Below are positions 53,465-62,133 of a stretch of 64,000 nt of DNA, one piece after another. The notes under the pieces were generated by a model that did no database searches, was not told where the DNA came from, and saw nothing but the letters and a program-made list of their open reading frames with translations. Location of the stretch: the NCBI RefSeq assembly GCF_019801145.1, contig NZ_JAHVJQ010000011.1, forward strand, positions 1-64,000, given 5' to 3'. Made by a program: the position numbers and the translations under genes. The first letter of the stretch is position 1. Each line of letters starts with the position of its first letter. This DNA is from Leisingera aquaemixtae. GTDB taxonomy: Bacteria > Pseudomonadota > Alphaproteobacteria > Rhodobacterales > Rhodobacteraceae.

Positions 53465-54149
53465 CAAAAACTCCTTTACTCGTAACATTCCGGATCTGCA
53501 TCCGGCCGTCCCCCTGGAGCGCGCTGTTATGGCCGCCCACCCCCGCAGGCTGCCTGTCTGGCAATGCGCCGCCGCACCCCGGAACACACTTCACCTGCCT
53601 GCCGCCGCCTGGGCCCCGGCGGCGCCCGGGCGCTGCCGTTTCCGGATCGTGATAAATACAGAACACGCCCGCGAAAAAACGTCCCGGGCCAGGCCGCGCA
53701 TGCAAGCAGGAAACACTTCTGATGCGCATTGCTGTGGATAAACCGTAGCGAATCTATCCTTTATTGTTAAGGAACTTCCCCGCCCGGAGCAGCGCTTTTT
53801 GGCAGGCCGCGCCGCCCGCCGGCCCCGGTTCCTGCCTTATCCGGCTGTTTTTTCACGCAAACCGGCCAGGGCGCCTTACTCCCTTGGCATTGTCGCCATT
53901 GGGGAAACGGATCGTTTCCATATTGAAATTTACAATTTTAAGACAACGCAATTCACTCAGAGAACAACTTAAAGCTTCGCCGATTCGCCGCTCCTGCTCC
54001 GTGCAGCTACCCCCATGGTGGTATTTTGAGCCTCTGCCCCGGCCCCGCCCGGCTGCGCTCCGGCCTTTGGCGTACCCCCTCTGCCCGGTTTGACGCGACG
54101 GCCATCGTGCTACCCTCAAGACATTCATTATGTCATGCCGGGGGGCAAC
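53465..54149. promoter_or_regulatory. 685-bp divergent regulatory region between two LuxR-type genes
   Basis: No credible gene. The region holds a perfect 7-bp inverted repeat GGAAACG-GAT-CGTTTCC (53903-53919) beside a strongly AT-rich patch (about 53920-53975) with a second small palindrome AAATT-TAC-AATTT (53926-53938): a likely promoter and operator. A perfect DnaA-box sequence (TGTGGATAA) lies at 53733-53741. The size suggests complex control. Confidence 0.5.
53903..53919. promoter_or_regulatory. operator-like inverted repeat
   Basis: GGAAACG, GAT, CGTTTCC: perfect 7-bp arms with a 3-base spacer, immediately beside the AT-rich patch in the region between two LuxR-type regulators. A dimeric regulator such as either flanking protein could bind here; this is inference. 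Confidence 0.4.
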
Positions 54150-55220
54150 ATGGGTATGTTGGGTGCGTCCGTTTCGCAAACGGGCAAGTTATTGTTTTCT
54201 AAGTCTCTGCAAAGGCAAATCTCTTCTCTGACGCAATTGGCCCTGGTGCAGCCGGGACACCGCAAAGCCCCGGTGCTGACCAGCGCGCCACCCTTGGGGT
54301 CTGCCTGCTCCGCCGCGGCGGCGGCGGCGCTGCGGCGGCAGCTGCAGCCCGGCGCCGCCAAGACGCTGCGCCCGCGCCGCGCCGGGGGAAAGGCGGCGCT
54401 GGCGCTGGCGGCCCGGCTGCCGGGCCAGCTGGCTGCGGAACTGGCCGCGGGCCGCGGCTGGGCGCTGTTTTCCTGCGGCTTCGAGGACGGCAGCGAGGAC
54501 CTGATCGCGCTCAAGCTCGACGGCGGCCCGCATGACGCCCATTGCCGCGACATCCTGCAGGCGATCTGGCCGGTGCTGCGCGAGGACAGCCTGCGCGAGC
54601 TGGCGGGCGAGACCCAGGCGGCGGTGACCAGCGCGCTGTTGTGGACCATTTCCGAAAAGACCGACAGCGCGGTGCTGGTGCTCGACGCCGAAGGCACCCT
54701 GCTGCATTGCAATGAATCGGGCCGCGACATGCTCGATGGCGGCGATCTGCTCAGCGGCCGCGGCGGCCGTCTCAGCTGCGCCCGCCCGGGCGACACCGCG
54801 GGCTTCTATGCCGCGGTGGCCGAATGCGCCCGCTCGCGCCGCGGCAGCAGCCGCGGCCCGCGCGAGCTGATCCTGTTCCTGGAGGACCGCAAGAGCGGCA
54901 TGCGGCTGCCGGTGTCGCTGACCCGCTACCGCTGCGCCGGCGCCGGCCAGCCGCTGGTGGTGGCGATCCTGCCGCGCCAGCCCGGCCGCCGCCGCATCGA
55001 GATGCTGGCCCAGAAGATGGGGCTGTCGCCGGCCGAAGCGCGGGTGGCGGCGCTCATTCAGCTGGGGCTGACCAACCGTGAGGCGGCGCATATCGCCGGC
55101 CTCAAGGAGCAGACCTTCAATACCTATGCCAAGCGGGTGCTGGCCAAGCTGCAGGCCGGCGGTCGCGCCGAGATGGCGCAGCGGCTGACCTGGCAGGCCT
55201 CGCTGGGGAGAGCGTCATGA
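54150..55220 (+). CDS. LuxR-type regulator with PAS-like sensor region
   Basis: A 356-residue protein. The middle contains a PAS-like segment (SAVLVLDAEGTLLHCNESGR, at about residues 172-191) and the C-terminus a LuxR HTH (LSPAEARVAALIQLGLTNRE, AAHIAGLKEQTFNTYAKRVL, AKLQAGGRAEMAQRL). Such proteins sense a ligand or redox state and control nearby genes. The ATG at 54150 has GGGGGG just upstream; in-frame starts at 54135 and a TTG at 54090 are less likely. The stop overlaps the next gene (ATGA), the first of the RTX/type I secretion group. Confidence 0.85.
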   Translation: MGMLGASVSQTGKLLFSKSLQRQISSLTQLALVQPGHRKAPVLTSAPPLGSACSAAAAAALRRQLQPGAAKTLRPRRAGGKAALALAARLPGQLAAELAAGRGWALFSCGFEDGSEDLIALKLDGGPHDAHCRDILQAIWPVLREDSLRELAGETQAAVTSALLWTISEKTDSAVLVLDAEGTLLHCNESGRDMLDGGDLLSGRGGRLSCARPGDTAGFYAAVAECARSRRGSSRGPRELILFLEDRKSGMRLPVSLTRYRCAGAGQPLVVAILPRQPGRRRIEMLAQKMGLSPAEARVAALIQLGLTNREAAHIAGLKEQTFNTYAKRVLAKLQAGGRAEMAQRLTWQASLGRAS

Positions 55221-55885
55221 ACAAGCTGACGCTTGATGCGCCGGTGCAGGGCCCGCCCGCCCCGGCCGGCAGCCCGCAGCCGGCCCAGGCCGCGCAGACC
55301 GCCCAGGCCAGGCCGGAGCGCCCCGCGCCGCAGCCGGACGCCGAAAAGGCGGCCGCCGGAGAGCCCGCCGCGCAGGCCGCACACCCCGCGCAGGCGCCGG
55401 ACCAGCCGGTGCAGCCGCCGCGGCTGAGCGCCGCGGTGCTGGCGCAGATTGCCGCCGCGCTGCGCCAGGGCGTCCCGGACGGCGCGCCGCTGGCGGCGCA
55501 GGCCGACCTGGTGGCGCTGCACAAGCGCATCGCCGAGATGTTCACCACCCTCAACGAGGGGCTGGGCGCGCAAGCCGCGCAGAAGGCTGCTGCCGACCGC
55601 GCCGCGCTGACCGCCCGCATCGACCAGCTGGAAGAAGCGGTGAACCGGATGGAGGGGGCGCTCAGGATCGAATTGGAACCGGTGCTGAAAGCCGCCCTGG
55701 CCGAGACGCTGGCCGAAGCGGCGCCAAAGCCGCGGCGGCGCTGGCGCGGACCGCTGGCGGCGCTGGCGCTGGCCGCCGCCGCAGCGGCGGCCGGAATGTA
55801 CTGGCACGCCCCGCTGCAGGCGGGCGTGCAGGCCGCGGCCGCAGCGCTTGCCGGCCTGGCCGGCGGGCCGCCGCCCGCGCCTTAA
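55217..55885 (+). CDS. proline/alanine-rich protein with coiled coil and C-terminal membrane helix
   Basis: A 222-residue protein with no family I recognise. Residues 1-70 are Pro/Ala/Gln-rich and disordered; about 100-150 form a helix likely to be a coiled coil (IAEMFTTLNEGLGAQAAQKA, then RIDQLEEAVNRMEGALRIEL); a basic PKPRRRWR stop precedes a membrane helix (GPLAALALAAAAAAAGMYW, about 173-193), with a short Ala/Gly-rich end. A tail-anchored protein with the long part in the cytoplasm. It is coupled to the PAS-LuxR gene, so it may regulate it or bridge to the exporter (inference). Confidence 0.72.
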   Translation: MNKLTLDAPVQGPPAPAGSPQPAQAAQTAQARPERPAPQPDAEKAAAGEPAAQAAHPAQAPDQPVQPPRLSAAVLAQIAAALRQGVPDGAPLAAQADLVALHKRIAEMFTTLNEGLGAQAAQKAAADRAALTARIDQLEEAVNRMEGALRIELEPVLKAALAETLAEAAPKPRRRWRGPLAALALAAAAAAAGMYWHAPLQAGVQAAAAALAGLAGGPPPAP

Positions 55886-55949
55886 GACCGCATTTTGTCC
55901 CCATTTGGGGGCATCGGCCGCGGCGCGGATGCGCTGCAATACCGCCTAG

Positions 55950-55971
55950 AAGGCACCACGACGCCTTTTTT
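55950..55971 (+). terminator. weak Rho-independent terminator
   Basis: AAGGC (55950-55954) and GCCTT (55963-55967) form a 5-bp stem with an 8-base loop followed by a T-run (TTTTTT, 55966-55971), 65 bp after the stop of the coiled-coil protein gene and 110 bp before the RTX gene. The stem is short, so the effect may be partial. Confidence 0.4.
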
Positions 55972-56081
55972 GCGCCAGCCCGCCCCGGGGGTGTTTCCCG
56001 GGCAGCGGCCCTGGCAGGGGCACGGACCCGGGCAGCTGCCCGCTGCCCAGCCCCGTACCGTTAACGAGGAGGAAATTCACC

Positions 56082-58532
56082 ATGGGTATCCAAGACCAGC
56101 ACCCGGACTGGGAAGTCTGCAATCCGGAATGCGACATCCGCTTCAGCGATGACAAGCACGACCCGGACTACAACGACGGCACCACCGAGCGCGGCGGCAC
56201 CGACGGCAATGTGATCGACCTGAACGACCACGACGCCGGCGACAATGCCAAAGCCGGGGCCGGCGATGACGCCATCTACGGCAACGAGCGCAACAACCGG
56301 CTCGATGGCGAAGCCGGCCAGGATTACATCGAGGGCCAGGACGGCGACGACCTGATCGAAGGCGGCACCGGCAACGACTACCTGTTCGGCGGCAATGCCG
56401 ACGGCAAGGGCCATTATGAAACCGTGATCACCGGCTACGAGACCCGGGTCGACCCGGAAACCTGGAAAGAGTACCAGGTGCCGATCTACGGCAAAGTCTA
56501 TATCGATGACGGCGACGACTGGATCGACGGCGAGGAAGGCTGCGACTACATCGACGGCGAGACCGGCAATGACACGCTGCTGGGCGGCGAGGAAAGCGAC
56601 ACCGTGTTCGGCGGCAAGGGCGACGACCACATCTTCGGCGACGATGCCGACGGCGACTACAGCTATGCAGACGGCGACCGCGGCGACTACCTCTACGGCG
56701 AGGACGGCAACGACTGCATGGACGGCGAAGGCGGCGACGACTGGATGTGGGGCGACGACGGCCAGAACGACCTGAACGGCCGTTACGACAGTGACCACTC
56801 CAACAACAACGACACCATGTACGGCCGCGACGGCAATGACCGCATGCACGGCCAGCAGGGCAACGACCGCATGGCCGGCGGCCTCGGCGACGACCTGGTG
56901 ATCGGCGGCATCGGCGACGACGAGATGTTCGGCGATGAACGCCAGTCGCAGAATGACGACCTCGACTTCGGCGCCGACAGCCCCACCGGCAACAAGACCG
57001 ACGACGATGACGGCGACGACTGCATGCTGGGCGGCGACGGCAACGACACCATGGACGGCCAGGGCGGCAACGACACCATGTTCGGCGAAGCCGATGACGA
57101 CCTGATGCAGGGCGGCCGCGGCGACGACCTGATGGACGGCGGCTCCGGCCGCGACGATGTCAATGGCGGCGCCGGCCACGACACCATGCGCGGCGGCTCC
57201 AACAACGACGTGCTGGAAGGCGGCGCCCAGGGCGACCTGATCTTCGGCGACCATGGCACCAACCTCGGCGCCGACGTCAAGGGCTACTACATCGACTGGA
57301 GCTGCTGCGACGACGACGAGCCCCGGGAAGAGGTGCAGGCCCATGCCCAGATGGAAGACGGGCTGAAAGAGGTCGACTGCCCGGACTGCTACACCCCGAT
57401 CGACGAAGGCCCGGACGGCAATGACCGCATCCGCGGCGGCTCCGGCGACGACACCATGTTCGGCGAAGGCGGCAATGACGTGATCGTCGGCGGCCGCGGC
57501 GACGACCTCGGCTTCGGCGGCGACGGCAATGACAAGCTGATGGGCGGCAAGGGCGGCGACAAGCTGCACGGCAATGACGGCGACGACTGGGTGCTCGGCA
57601 ATGCCGGCCACGACCGCCTCTATGGCGATGCCGGCAATGACACCATCAAGGGCGGCGCCGACAGCGACAAGGCCTTCGGCGGCACGGGCGACGACGTCGT
57701 CAAGGGCAACTCCGGCGATGACTTCCTCTATGGCGAGGACGGCAACGACAAGGTCTATGGCGGCTCCGGCAATGACGTGGCCTCCGGCGGCAACGGCCAC
57801 GACACCGTCAAGGGCGGCGCCGGCGACGATCTGCTGGACGGCAATGACGGCGCGGACCATGTCTACGGCGGTTACGGCGACGACGTGCTGAAAGGCGGCG
57901 CCGGCAACGACCACCTCAATGGCGGCCCGGGCAACGACTGCCTCTACGGCGAAAGCGGCAACGACGAGCTGAACGGCGGCAAGGGGTCGGACTTCCTGGA
58001 TGGCGGCACCGGCAACGACTGGCTGCATGGCGGTGTAGGCGACTACAACGACTTCCTGAAGGGCGGCGAAGGCGATGACAACCTGACCGGCGGCGACGGC
58101 AAGGATGTCTTCATCATCGACCTGACCTGGGATGGCGCCACCTTTGCCTCCACCGACGGCACGGACACCATCACCGACTTCGACATCGACCAGGACCACG
58201 ACGTGCTGCTGTTCCGTGTCACCAATGTCGGCGCAGGCCTCGGCACCTCGGCGCAGGATGCCTTTGCGGCGCTGGACGGCGGCGGTGCAACGGTGACCGA
58301 CAATGGCACCGACACCAGCATCTCGGCGGGCGGCGCCACGGTGAACATCCTCGGCCTGACCGGCCGCGAGGCACCGTTCACCTCGCTGGGCCAGGACGCC
58401 ATCCCGATCGGCGGCGTCGGCATCAACGCCGTGACCACCGGCGATGCGGGCTCTTACGAGGCGATCCGCGTGCTGGCATCCGATGACGGCTTCGATGACA
58501 GCTACGACAACATCTGGGGTCACACTGTCTGA
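56082..58532 (+). CDS. RTX calcium-binding repeat protein, type I secretion substrate
   Basis: An 816-residue protein without a signal peptide. Nonapeptide RTX repeats of the form GGxGxDxxx (for example GGDGNDTMDGQGGNDTMFG) run from about residue 55 to 675, interrupted at about 110-150 and 400-445 by non-repeat segments. A C-terminal region (GGDGKDVFIIDLTWDGATFA, then TDTITDFDIDQDHDVLLFR) resembles the serralysin/M10 C-terminal module; the protein ends GHTV. The repeats fold on calcium outside the cell. Ten cysteines, some in pairs (CNPEC, CC, CPDC), are unusual for this class. GAGGAGG gives a strong ribosome binding site. The exporter genes follow directly. Confidence 0.92.
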   Translation: MGIQDQHPDWEVCNPECDIRFSDDKHDPDYNDGTTERGGTDGNVIDLNDHDAGDNAKAGAGDDAIYGNERNNRLDGEAGQDYIEGQDGDDLIEGGTGNDYLFGGNADGKGHYETVITGYETRVDPETWKEYQVPIYGKVYIDDGDDWIDGEEGCDYIDGETGNDTLLGGEESDTVFGGKGDDHIFGDDADGDYSYADGDRGDYLYGEDGNDCMDGEGGDDWMWGDDGQNDLNGRYDSDHSNNNDTMYGRDGNDRMHGQQGNDRMAGGLGDDLVIGGIGDDEMFGDERQSQNDDLDFGADSPTGNKTDDDDGDDCMLGGDGNDTMDGQGGNDTMFGEADDDLMQGGRGDDLMDGGSGRDDVNGGAGHDTMRGGSNNDVLEGGAQGDLIFGDHGTNLGADVKGYYIDWSCCDDDEPREEVQAHAQMEDGLKEVDCPDCYTPIDEGPDGNDRIRGGSGDDTMFGEGGNDVIVGGRGDDLGFGGDGNDKLMGGKGGDKLHGNDGDDWVLGNAGHDRLYGDAGNDTIKGGADSDKAFGGTGDDVVKGNSGDDFLYGEDGNDKVYGGSGNDVASGGNGHDTVKGGAGDDLLDGNDGADHVYGGYGDDVLKGGAGNDHLNGGPGNDCLYGESGNDELNGGKGSDFLDGGTGNDWLHGGVGDYNDFLKGGEGDDNLTGGDGKDVFIIDLTWDGATFASTDGTDTITDFDIDQDHDVLLFRVTNVGAGLGTSAQDAFAALDGGGATVTDNGTDTSISAGGATVNILGLTGREAPFTSLGQDAIPIGGVGINAVTTGDAGSYEAIRVLASDDGFDDSYDNIWGHTV

Positions 58533-58545
58533 GCCATAGGAACGG

Positions 58546-58571
58546 CGGGCCCGGGGGCAACCCCGGGCCCG
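58546..58571 (+). terminator. stable GCAA-tetraloop hairpin between RTX gene and exporter genes
   Basis: CGGGCCCGGGG (58546-58556) and CCCCGGGCCCG (58561-58571) form a perfect 11-bp stem with a GCAA loop, 14 bp after the RTX stop. No T-run. Likely an attenuator or RNA-stability element setting more substrate than exporter. Confidence 0.5.
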
Positions 58572-58686
58572 TCCAGCCCTGGTTCAGGACAGCGATTTGG
58601 TCCCCGGCCAAGGATTGCATCCTTGGACCAGGGCGCTGGTCTCCAGATTTCATAACTTCACTTCGTGCAGCCGGGGGGCTACGACA

Positions 58687-60486
58687 ATGAAGGTAAGACA
58701 GGTATTTGACGGTCAACGGGGTGTGCTTGCCGCCATCTTCACAGCAAGCATCTTTGTGAACCTGCTCATCCTGACAGCGCCGCTCTACATGCTGCAATTG
58801 TTTGCCCGGGTCATGGCCTCGGGCAGCATTCCCACTCTGATTGCCCTGACCACCGGCGCCGCAATTGCGCTGGTGTTCTTTTTTCTGTTCGACATGATCC
58901 GCCAGCGCCTGGTGGCGCGGCTCGGATCGCGGCTCGAGGCGCGGCTCAGCCCCGCCGTGCTGGGCGGCATGATCGGCGGCCGCCTGCCGCCGGCGCTGGC
59001 CCGCGCCGAGCCCATCCGCGACATTCAGGAGCTGCGCGGCTTTGTCACCAGCCCGCTGTTCCTGGCACTGCTGGACGCGCCCTGGTCGCTGCTGTTCCTG
59101 GCCCTGATCTTCCTGTTCAGCCCGGTCCTGGGCCTGGTGGCGCTGGTCGGCCTCATGCTGCTGTTCAGCCTCGGGCTGATCAGCGAGATGGCGGCCCGCA
59201 AGCCGATGGACGAAGCCACCAAACAGGCCGCCGAGACCAATACCGCGGTGGCGGAAATGATGAACAACGCCAGCCTGATCCATGCCATGGGCAAGACCGG
59301 ACCGCTGATCGCCCGCTGGCAGGTCAAGGCGTTCTCGGCGCTGGTGTTCAACACATTGGCCACCGACCGGGTGGCGCTGATGACCTCGCTGGCCAAGGCG
59401 GTGCGCATGGGGCTGCAGATCGCGGTGCTGGGCGTGGGCGTGGTGCTGGTGATCAACAACCAGCTGTCGCCGGGGCTGATGATTGCCGCCTCGATCCTCC
59501 TGGGCCGCGCCGCGGCGCCGGTGGAGCAGTCGATCGCCGGCTGGCGCGCCTTCCTCAAGGCGCGCAGCGCGCACGGACGGCTGAACACTTTCCTTGCCCA
59601 TCTCGATGAGGCGCCGGAGCGGCTGGCCCTGCCCGATCCCGAAGGCCGCCTGTCTGTGGAGAACGCCACCGTGGTGCTGCCGGGCCGGCCGGAGCCGCTG
59701 CTCTTGGACATCAGCCTGGAATTGAAGCCGGGCCAGTCGCTGGGGCTGATCGGCCCCTCCGGCGCCGGCAAGACCACGCTTGCCCATGCGCTGGCCGGGC
59801 TGCAGCCGCTGGTGCGCGGCCATATCCGGATCGACGACGCCGCGCTCACCGACTGGGACCCGGCGCAGATCGGCCAGCACATCGGCTTCCTGCCGCAGCG
59901 GGTGGAGCTGTTCCAGGGCACGGTGGCGGAAAACATCGCGCTGATGGACCCCGGCGCCAAGCCGTCGGATGTGGTGGCGGCGGCGAAACTGGCGCAGGTG
60001 CACGAGATGATCCTGGCGCTGCCCGGCGGCTACAACGCCGAAGTGGGCCCGCGCGGCGAGTTCCTGTCGGCCGGCCAGCGCCAGCGCATCGGCCTGGCGC
60101 GCGCCTTCTTCGGCGATCGCAAGCTGATCATCCTGGATGAGCCCAACGCCAATCTCGACCCCGAGGGCGAAGAGGCGCTGGCCACGGCCATCGAGGCCGC
60201 CTGCGCCCGCGGCGCCGCGGTGGTGGCGGTGACCCACCGGCTCAGCCTCTTGCGCCGGGTGAGCCACGCGGCACTGCTGCAGGAGGGCCGGATCATGCGC
60301 TTCGGCGAGGCCCGCCAGGTGATCGAGGCGGCGGCCCAGCCGATGGCCGGCAGCCCGGCCCGGACGGGCGATCCCAAGATTGCCCCGTTCCGGCACCGCA
60401 GCCCGGAGGACCGCGGCCCGGACCAGGAGGCGGACAGCCCGGGCCGTCAGGGGACAGCCCGCCGGAATGAAGGAGCACGCGCATGA
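58687..60486 (+). CDS. type I secretion ABC transporter (PrtD family)
   Basis: A 599-residue ABC exporter half. Five to six helices occupy about residues 15-290 (FTASIFVNLLILTAPLYMLQ, WSLLFLALIFLFSPVLGLVA). The ATPase has Walker A GPSGAGKTTLAHAL at about 356, the signature LSAGQRQRIGLARA (Ala for the usual Gly), Walker B KLIILDEPNANLD and switch HRLSL. There is no N-terminal C39 peptidase or CLD, so substrates are recognised by an uncleaved C-terminal signal. The ATG at 58687 has GGGGGG upstream. It overlaps the HlyD gene by 4 bp. The RTX protein just upstream is the obvious substrate. Confidence 0.94.
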   Translation: MKVRQVFDGQRGVLAAIFTASIFVNLLILTAPLYMLQLFARVMASGSIPTLIALTTGAAIALVFFFLFDMIRQRLVARLGSRLEARLSPAVLGGMIGGRLPPALARAEPIRDIQELRGFVTSPLFLALLDAPWSLLFLALIFLFSPVLGLVALVGLMLLFSLGLISEMAARKPMDEATKQAAETNTAVAEMMNNASLIHAMGKTGPLIARWQVKAFSALVFNTLATDRVALMTSLAKAVRMGLQIAVLGVGVVLVINNQLSPGLMIAASILLGRAAAPVEQSIAGWRAFLKARSAHGRLNTFLAHLDEAPERLALPDPEGRLSVENATVVLPGRPEPLLLDISLELKPGQSLGLIGPSGAGKTTLAHALAGLQPLVRGHIRIDDAALTDWDPAQIGQHIGFLPQRVELFQGTVAENIALMDPGAKPSDVVAAAKLAQVHEMILALPGGYNAEVGPRGEFLSAGQRQRIGLARAFFGDRKLIILDEPNANLDPEGEEALATAIEAACARGAAVVAVTHRLSLLRRVSHAALLQEGRIMRFGEARQVIEAAAQPMAGSPARTGDPKIAPFRHRSPEDRGPDQEADSPGRQGTARRNEGARA

Positions 60487-61898
60487 GCCTGGTGGAACAT
60501 GAGACCCGCAGCCCTGCAAAAACCGGGCGCCTGCCCGCCCAGGGCGGTTTCCGCGACCAGATGCCGGCCGCCCTCAGCATGGACGTGCCGCTGCCCAAAC
60601 ATCCGCCGACCCGGGTGCGCCAGCTGGTGCTGTGGATGGCGGTCTGCGGCTTCGGCCTGTTCGGCGGCCTGGTGTTCTGGGCCACCCAGGCAGAGCTCAC
60701 CAGCGCGGTGGTGGCGCCCGGCGAATTCAACGTGGCCGGCGACCGGCTGGCGGTGCAGCACCTGGAGGGCGGCATCCTGCGCGAGCTGAAGGTCGCCGAG
60801 GGCGACCGGGTCAGCGGCGGCCAGGTGATCGCCCGGCTCGACGGCCGCCGGGTGCAGGCGCAGATGGGCATCCTGAGCGGCCAGCTGGCCAGCCTGCTGG
60901 CGCAGCGGGCGCGGCTGCAGGCGGAGCTGCAAGGGTCAGAGACCCTGCAGCCCGGCGAGGAGCTGGAGCAGCTCATCGCCCAGGCGCCGGAACTGGCGCA
61001 GCTGGTGGCGGTGCAGCGCGACCTGCTCAGCTCCAACCGGGCGCTCTACCAGGGCCAGATGGAGATCCTCAGCGGCCGCATCACCCAGCTCAGCGATCAG
61101 CTCAAGGGCCGCGACGCCCGCATCCGGGCCACCGAGGAGCAGCTGGCCCTGGTGCAGGAGGAGCTGGCGGACCTGGCCGGGCTGTTTGAAAAGGGGCTGG
61201 TGCCGAAGACCCGCATCAGCCAGCGGCAGATGCAGCAGAGCGGCCTCCTGGGCACCCTCGGCGCGATGGAAAGCGACCGCGGCAACGTGCTGGAGCAGAT
61301 CGGCGAGATGGAGGAGCGGCGGCTGCAGGCCGGCCGCGACCGGGCGGCGCGGATCGCCGCCGAAAGCCAGTCGGTGCAGGAGCAGATCCTGGACCTGCGC
61401 CAGCGGCTGGACGCCACACGGGACGTGCAGGACCGTCTGACCATCCGCGCGCCGCAGGACGGCCGGGTGGTCGGCCTGACGATCAACACCCTGGGCCAGG
61501 TGGTGGATCCCGGCCAGACCATCCTCGAGCTGATGCCCGCGGATGCCGGGCTGCTGGTGGAAACCCGGGTGGCGGTGGCCGATATCGACGAGGTTGCCGA
61601 GGGCAGCCAGGCGCGGGTGCAGCTGACCGCCTACAGCTTCCGCTCCACCCCGCCGGTGCAGGGCGAGGTGGTGATGGTGGCGGCGGGCAGCAGCCTCGAC
61701 GAGGCCACCGGCCAGCCGTTTTACCCGGTGCATATCCGCATCAATGAAGCCGAGCTGGCGGCACTGCCCAATGTGAAGGCGCTGCCCGGCATGCCGGCCC
61801 AGGCGATGATCGAGACCGGCCGCCAGACCCTGGCCGACTATCTGATCAGCCCGGTGCTCTCCAGCATGTCCCAGGCTCTGAAGGAAGGCAGCAGCTAG
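60483..61898 (+). CDS. type I secretion membrane fusion protein (HlyD family)
   Basis: A 471-residue periplasmic adaptor: a cytoplasmic tail, one helix (LVLWMAVCGFGLFGGLVFW, about 49-67), a lipoyl-like half (VVAPGEFNVAGDRLAVQHLE, then GGILRELKVAEGDRV), a long coiled-coil hairpin at about 120-320 (LAQRARLQAELQGSE, then QDRLTIRAPQDGRVVGLTIN) and a beta-barrel end (LVETRVAVADIDEVAEGSQA, then ARVQLTAYSF). It couples the ABC protein to a TolC-type channel; no TolC gene is present in the window. Confidence 0.94.
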   Translation: MSLVEHETRSPAKTGRLPAQGGFRDQMPAALSMDVPLPKHPPTRVRQLVLWMAVCGFGLFGGLVFWATQAELTSAVVAPGEFNVAGDRLAVQHLEGGILRELKVAEGDRVSGGQVIARLDGRRVQAQMGILSGQLASLLAQRARLQAELQGSETLQPGEELEQLIAQAPELAQLVAVQRDLLSSNRALYQGQMEILSGRITQLSDQLKGRDARIRATEEQLALVQEELADLAGLFEKGLVPKTRISQRQMQQSGLLGTLGAMESDRGNVLEQIGEMEERRLQAGRDRAARIAAESQSVQEQILDLRQRLDATRDVQDRLTIRAPQDGRVVGLTINTLGQVVDPGQTILELMPADAGLLVETRVAVADIDEVAEGSQARVQLTAYSFRSTPPVQGEVVMVAAGSSLDEATGQPFYPVHIRINEAELAALPNVKALPGMPAQAMIETGRQTLADYLISPVLSSMSQALKEGSS

Positions 61899-61950
61899 GG
61901 GGAGCCGCTGCAGGAAAGGCCGCGGCCCCGGGGGGAGGACCGCCGCCTGC

Positions 61951-61986
61951 CAGGCCCGCACCCGCCGCAGGGCAGGGGCGGGCCTG
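61951..61986 (+). terminator. hairpin after the type I exporter operon
   Basis: CAGGCCCGC (61951-61959) and GCGGGCCTG (61978-61986) form a perfect 9-bp stem around an 18-base loop, followed by TTAGTT, 53 bp after the HlyD stop. Loop long and T-run poor, so moderate. Confidence 0.4.
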
Positions 61987-62051
61987 TTAGTTCGCCCCGG
62001 CCCTGCGCCCCGCAACAGCCTGCACCGGGTTCGTAAAAAAGGTCCGGTCCG

Positions 62052-62083
62052 GACCAAATGTTTCGCGCGCGAAACATTTGGTC
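62052..62083. promoter_or_regulatory. 32-bp perfect palindrome, candidate parS partition site
   Basis: The 16-base half-site GACCAAATGTTTCGCG (62052-62067) is followed by its exact reverse complement (62068-62083). The core TGTTTCGCG-CGCGAAACA shares half-sites TGTTTC/GAAACA with the bacterial parS consensus but with a longer centre. It is flanked by two more palindromes: GGTCCGGACC (62046-62055) and GGTCAG-TCATG-CTGACC (62080-62096). It lies just downstream of repA on a replicon that encodes ParA. A partition centromere is the best guess; a resolution or regulator site is the alternative. Confidence 0.55.
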
Positions 62084-62133
62084 AGTCATGCTGACCTATA
62101 TTGAGAGGCGCTTTCCGCAGGTATCAGAGTCTG

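Noticed and set aside
53764-54093. 109-codon frame in the intergenic region between the LuxR genes
   Set aside because: Lies across the AT-rich promoter patch, has no ribosome binding site, and its product is Pro/Arg/Leu-rich without any pattern.
56061-58523. 820-codon Val/Ala-rich frame antisense to the RTX gene
   Set aside because: It is the reverse-strand reading of the GGxGxD codons; hydrophobic low-complexity sequence without a start signal.
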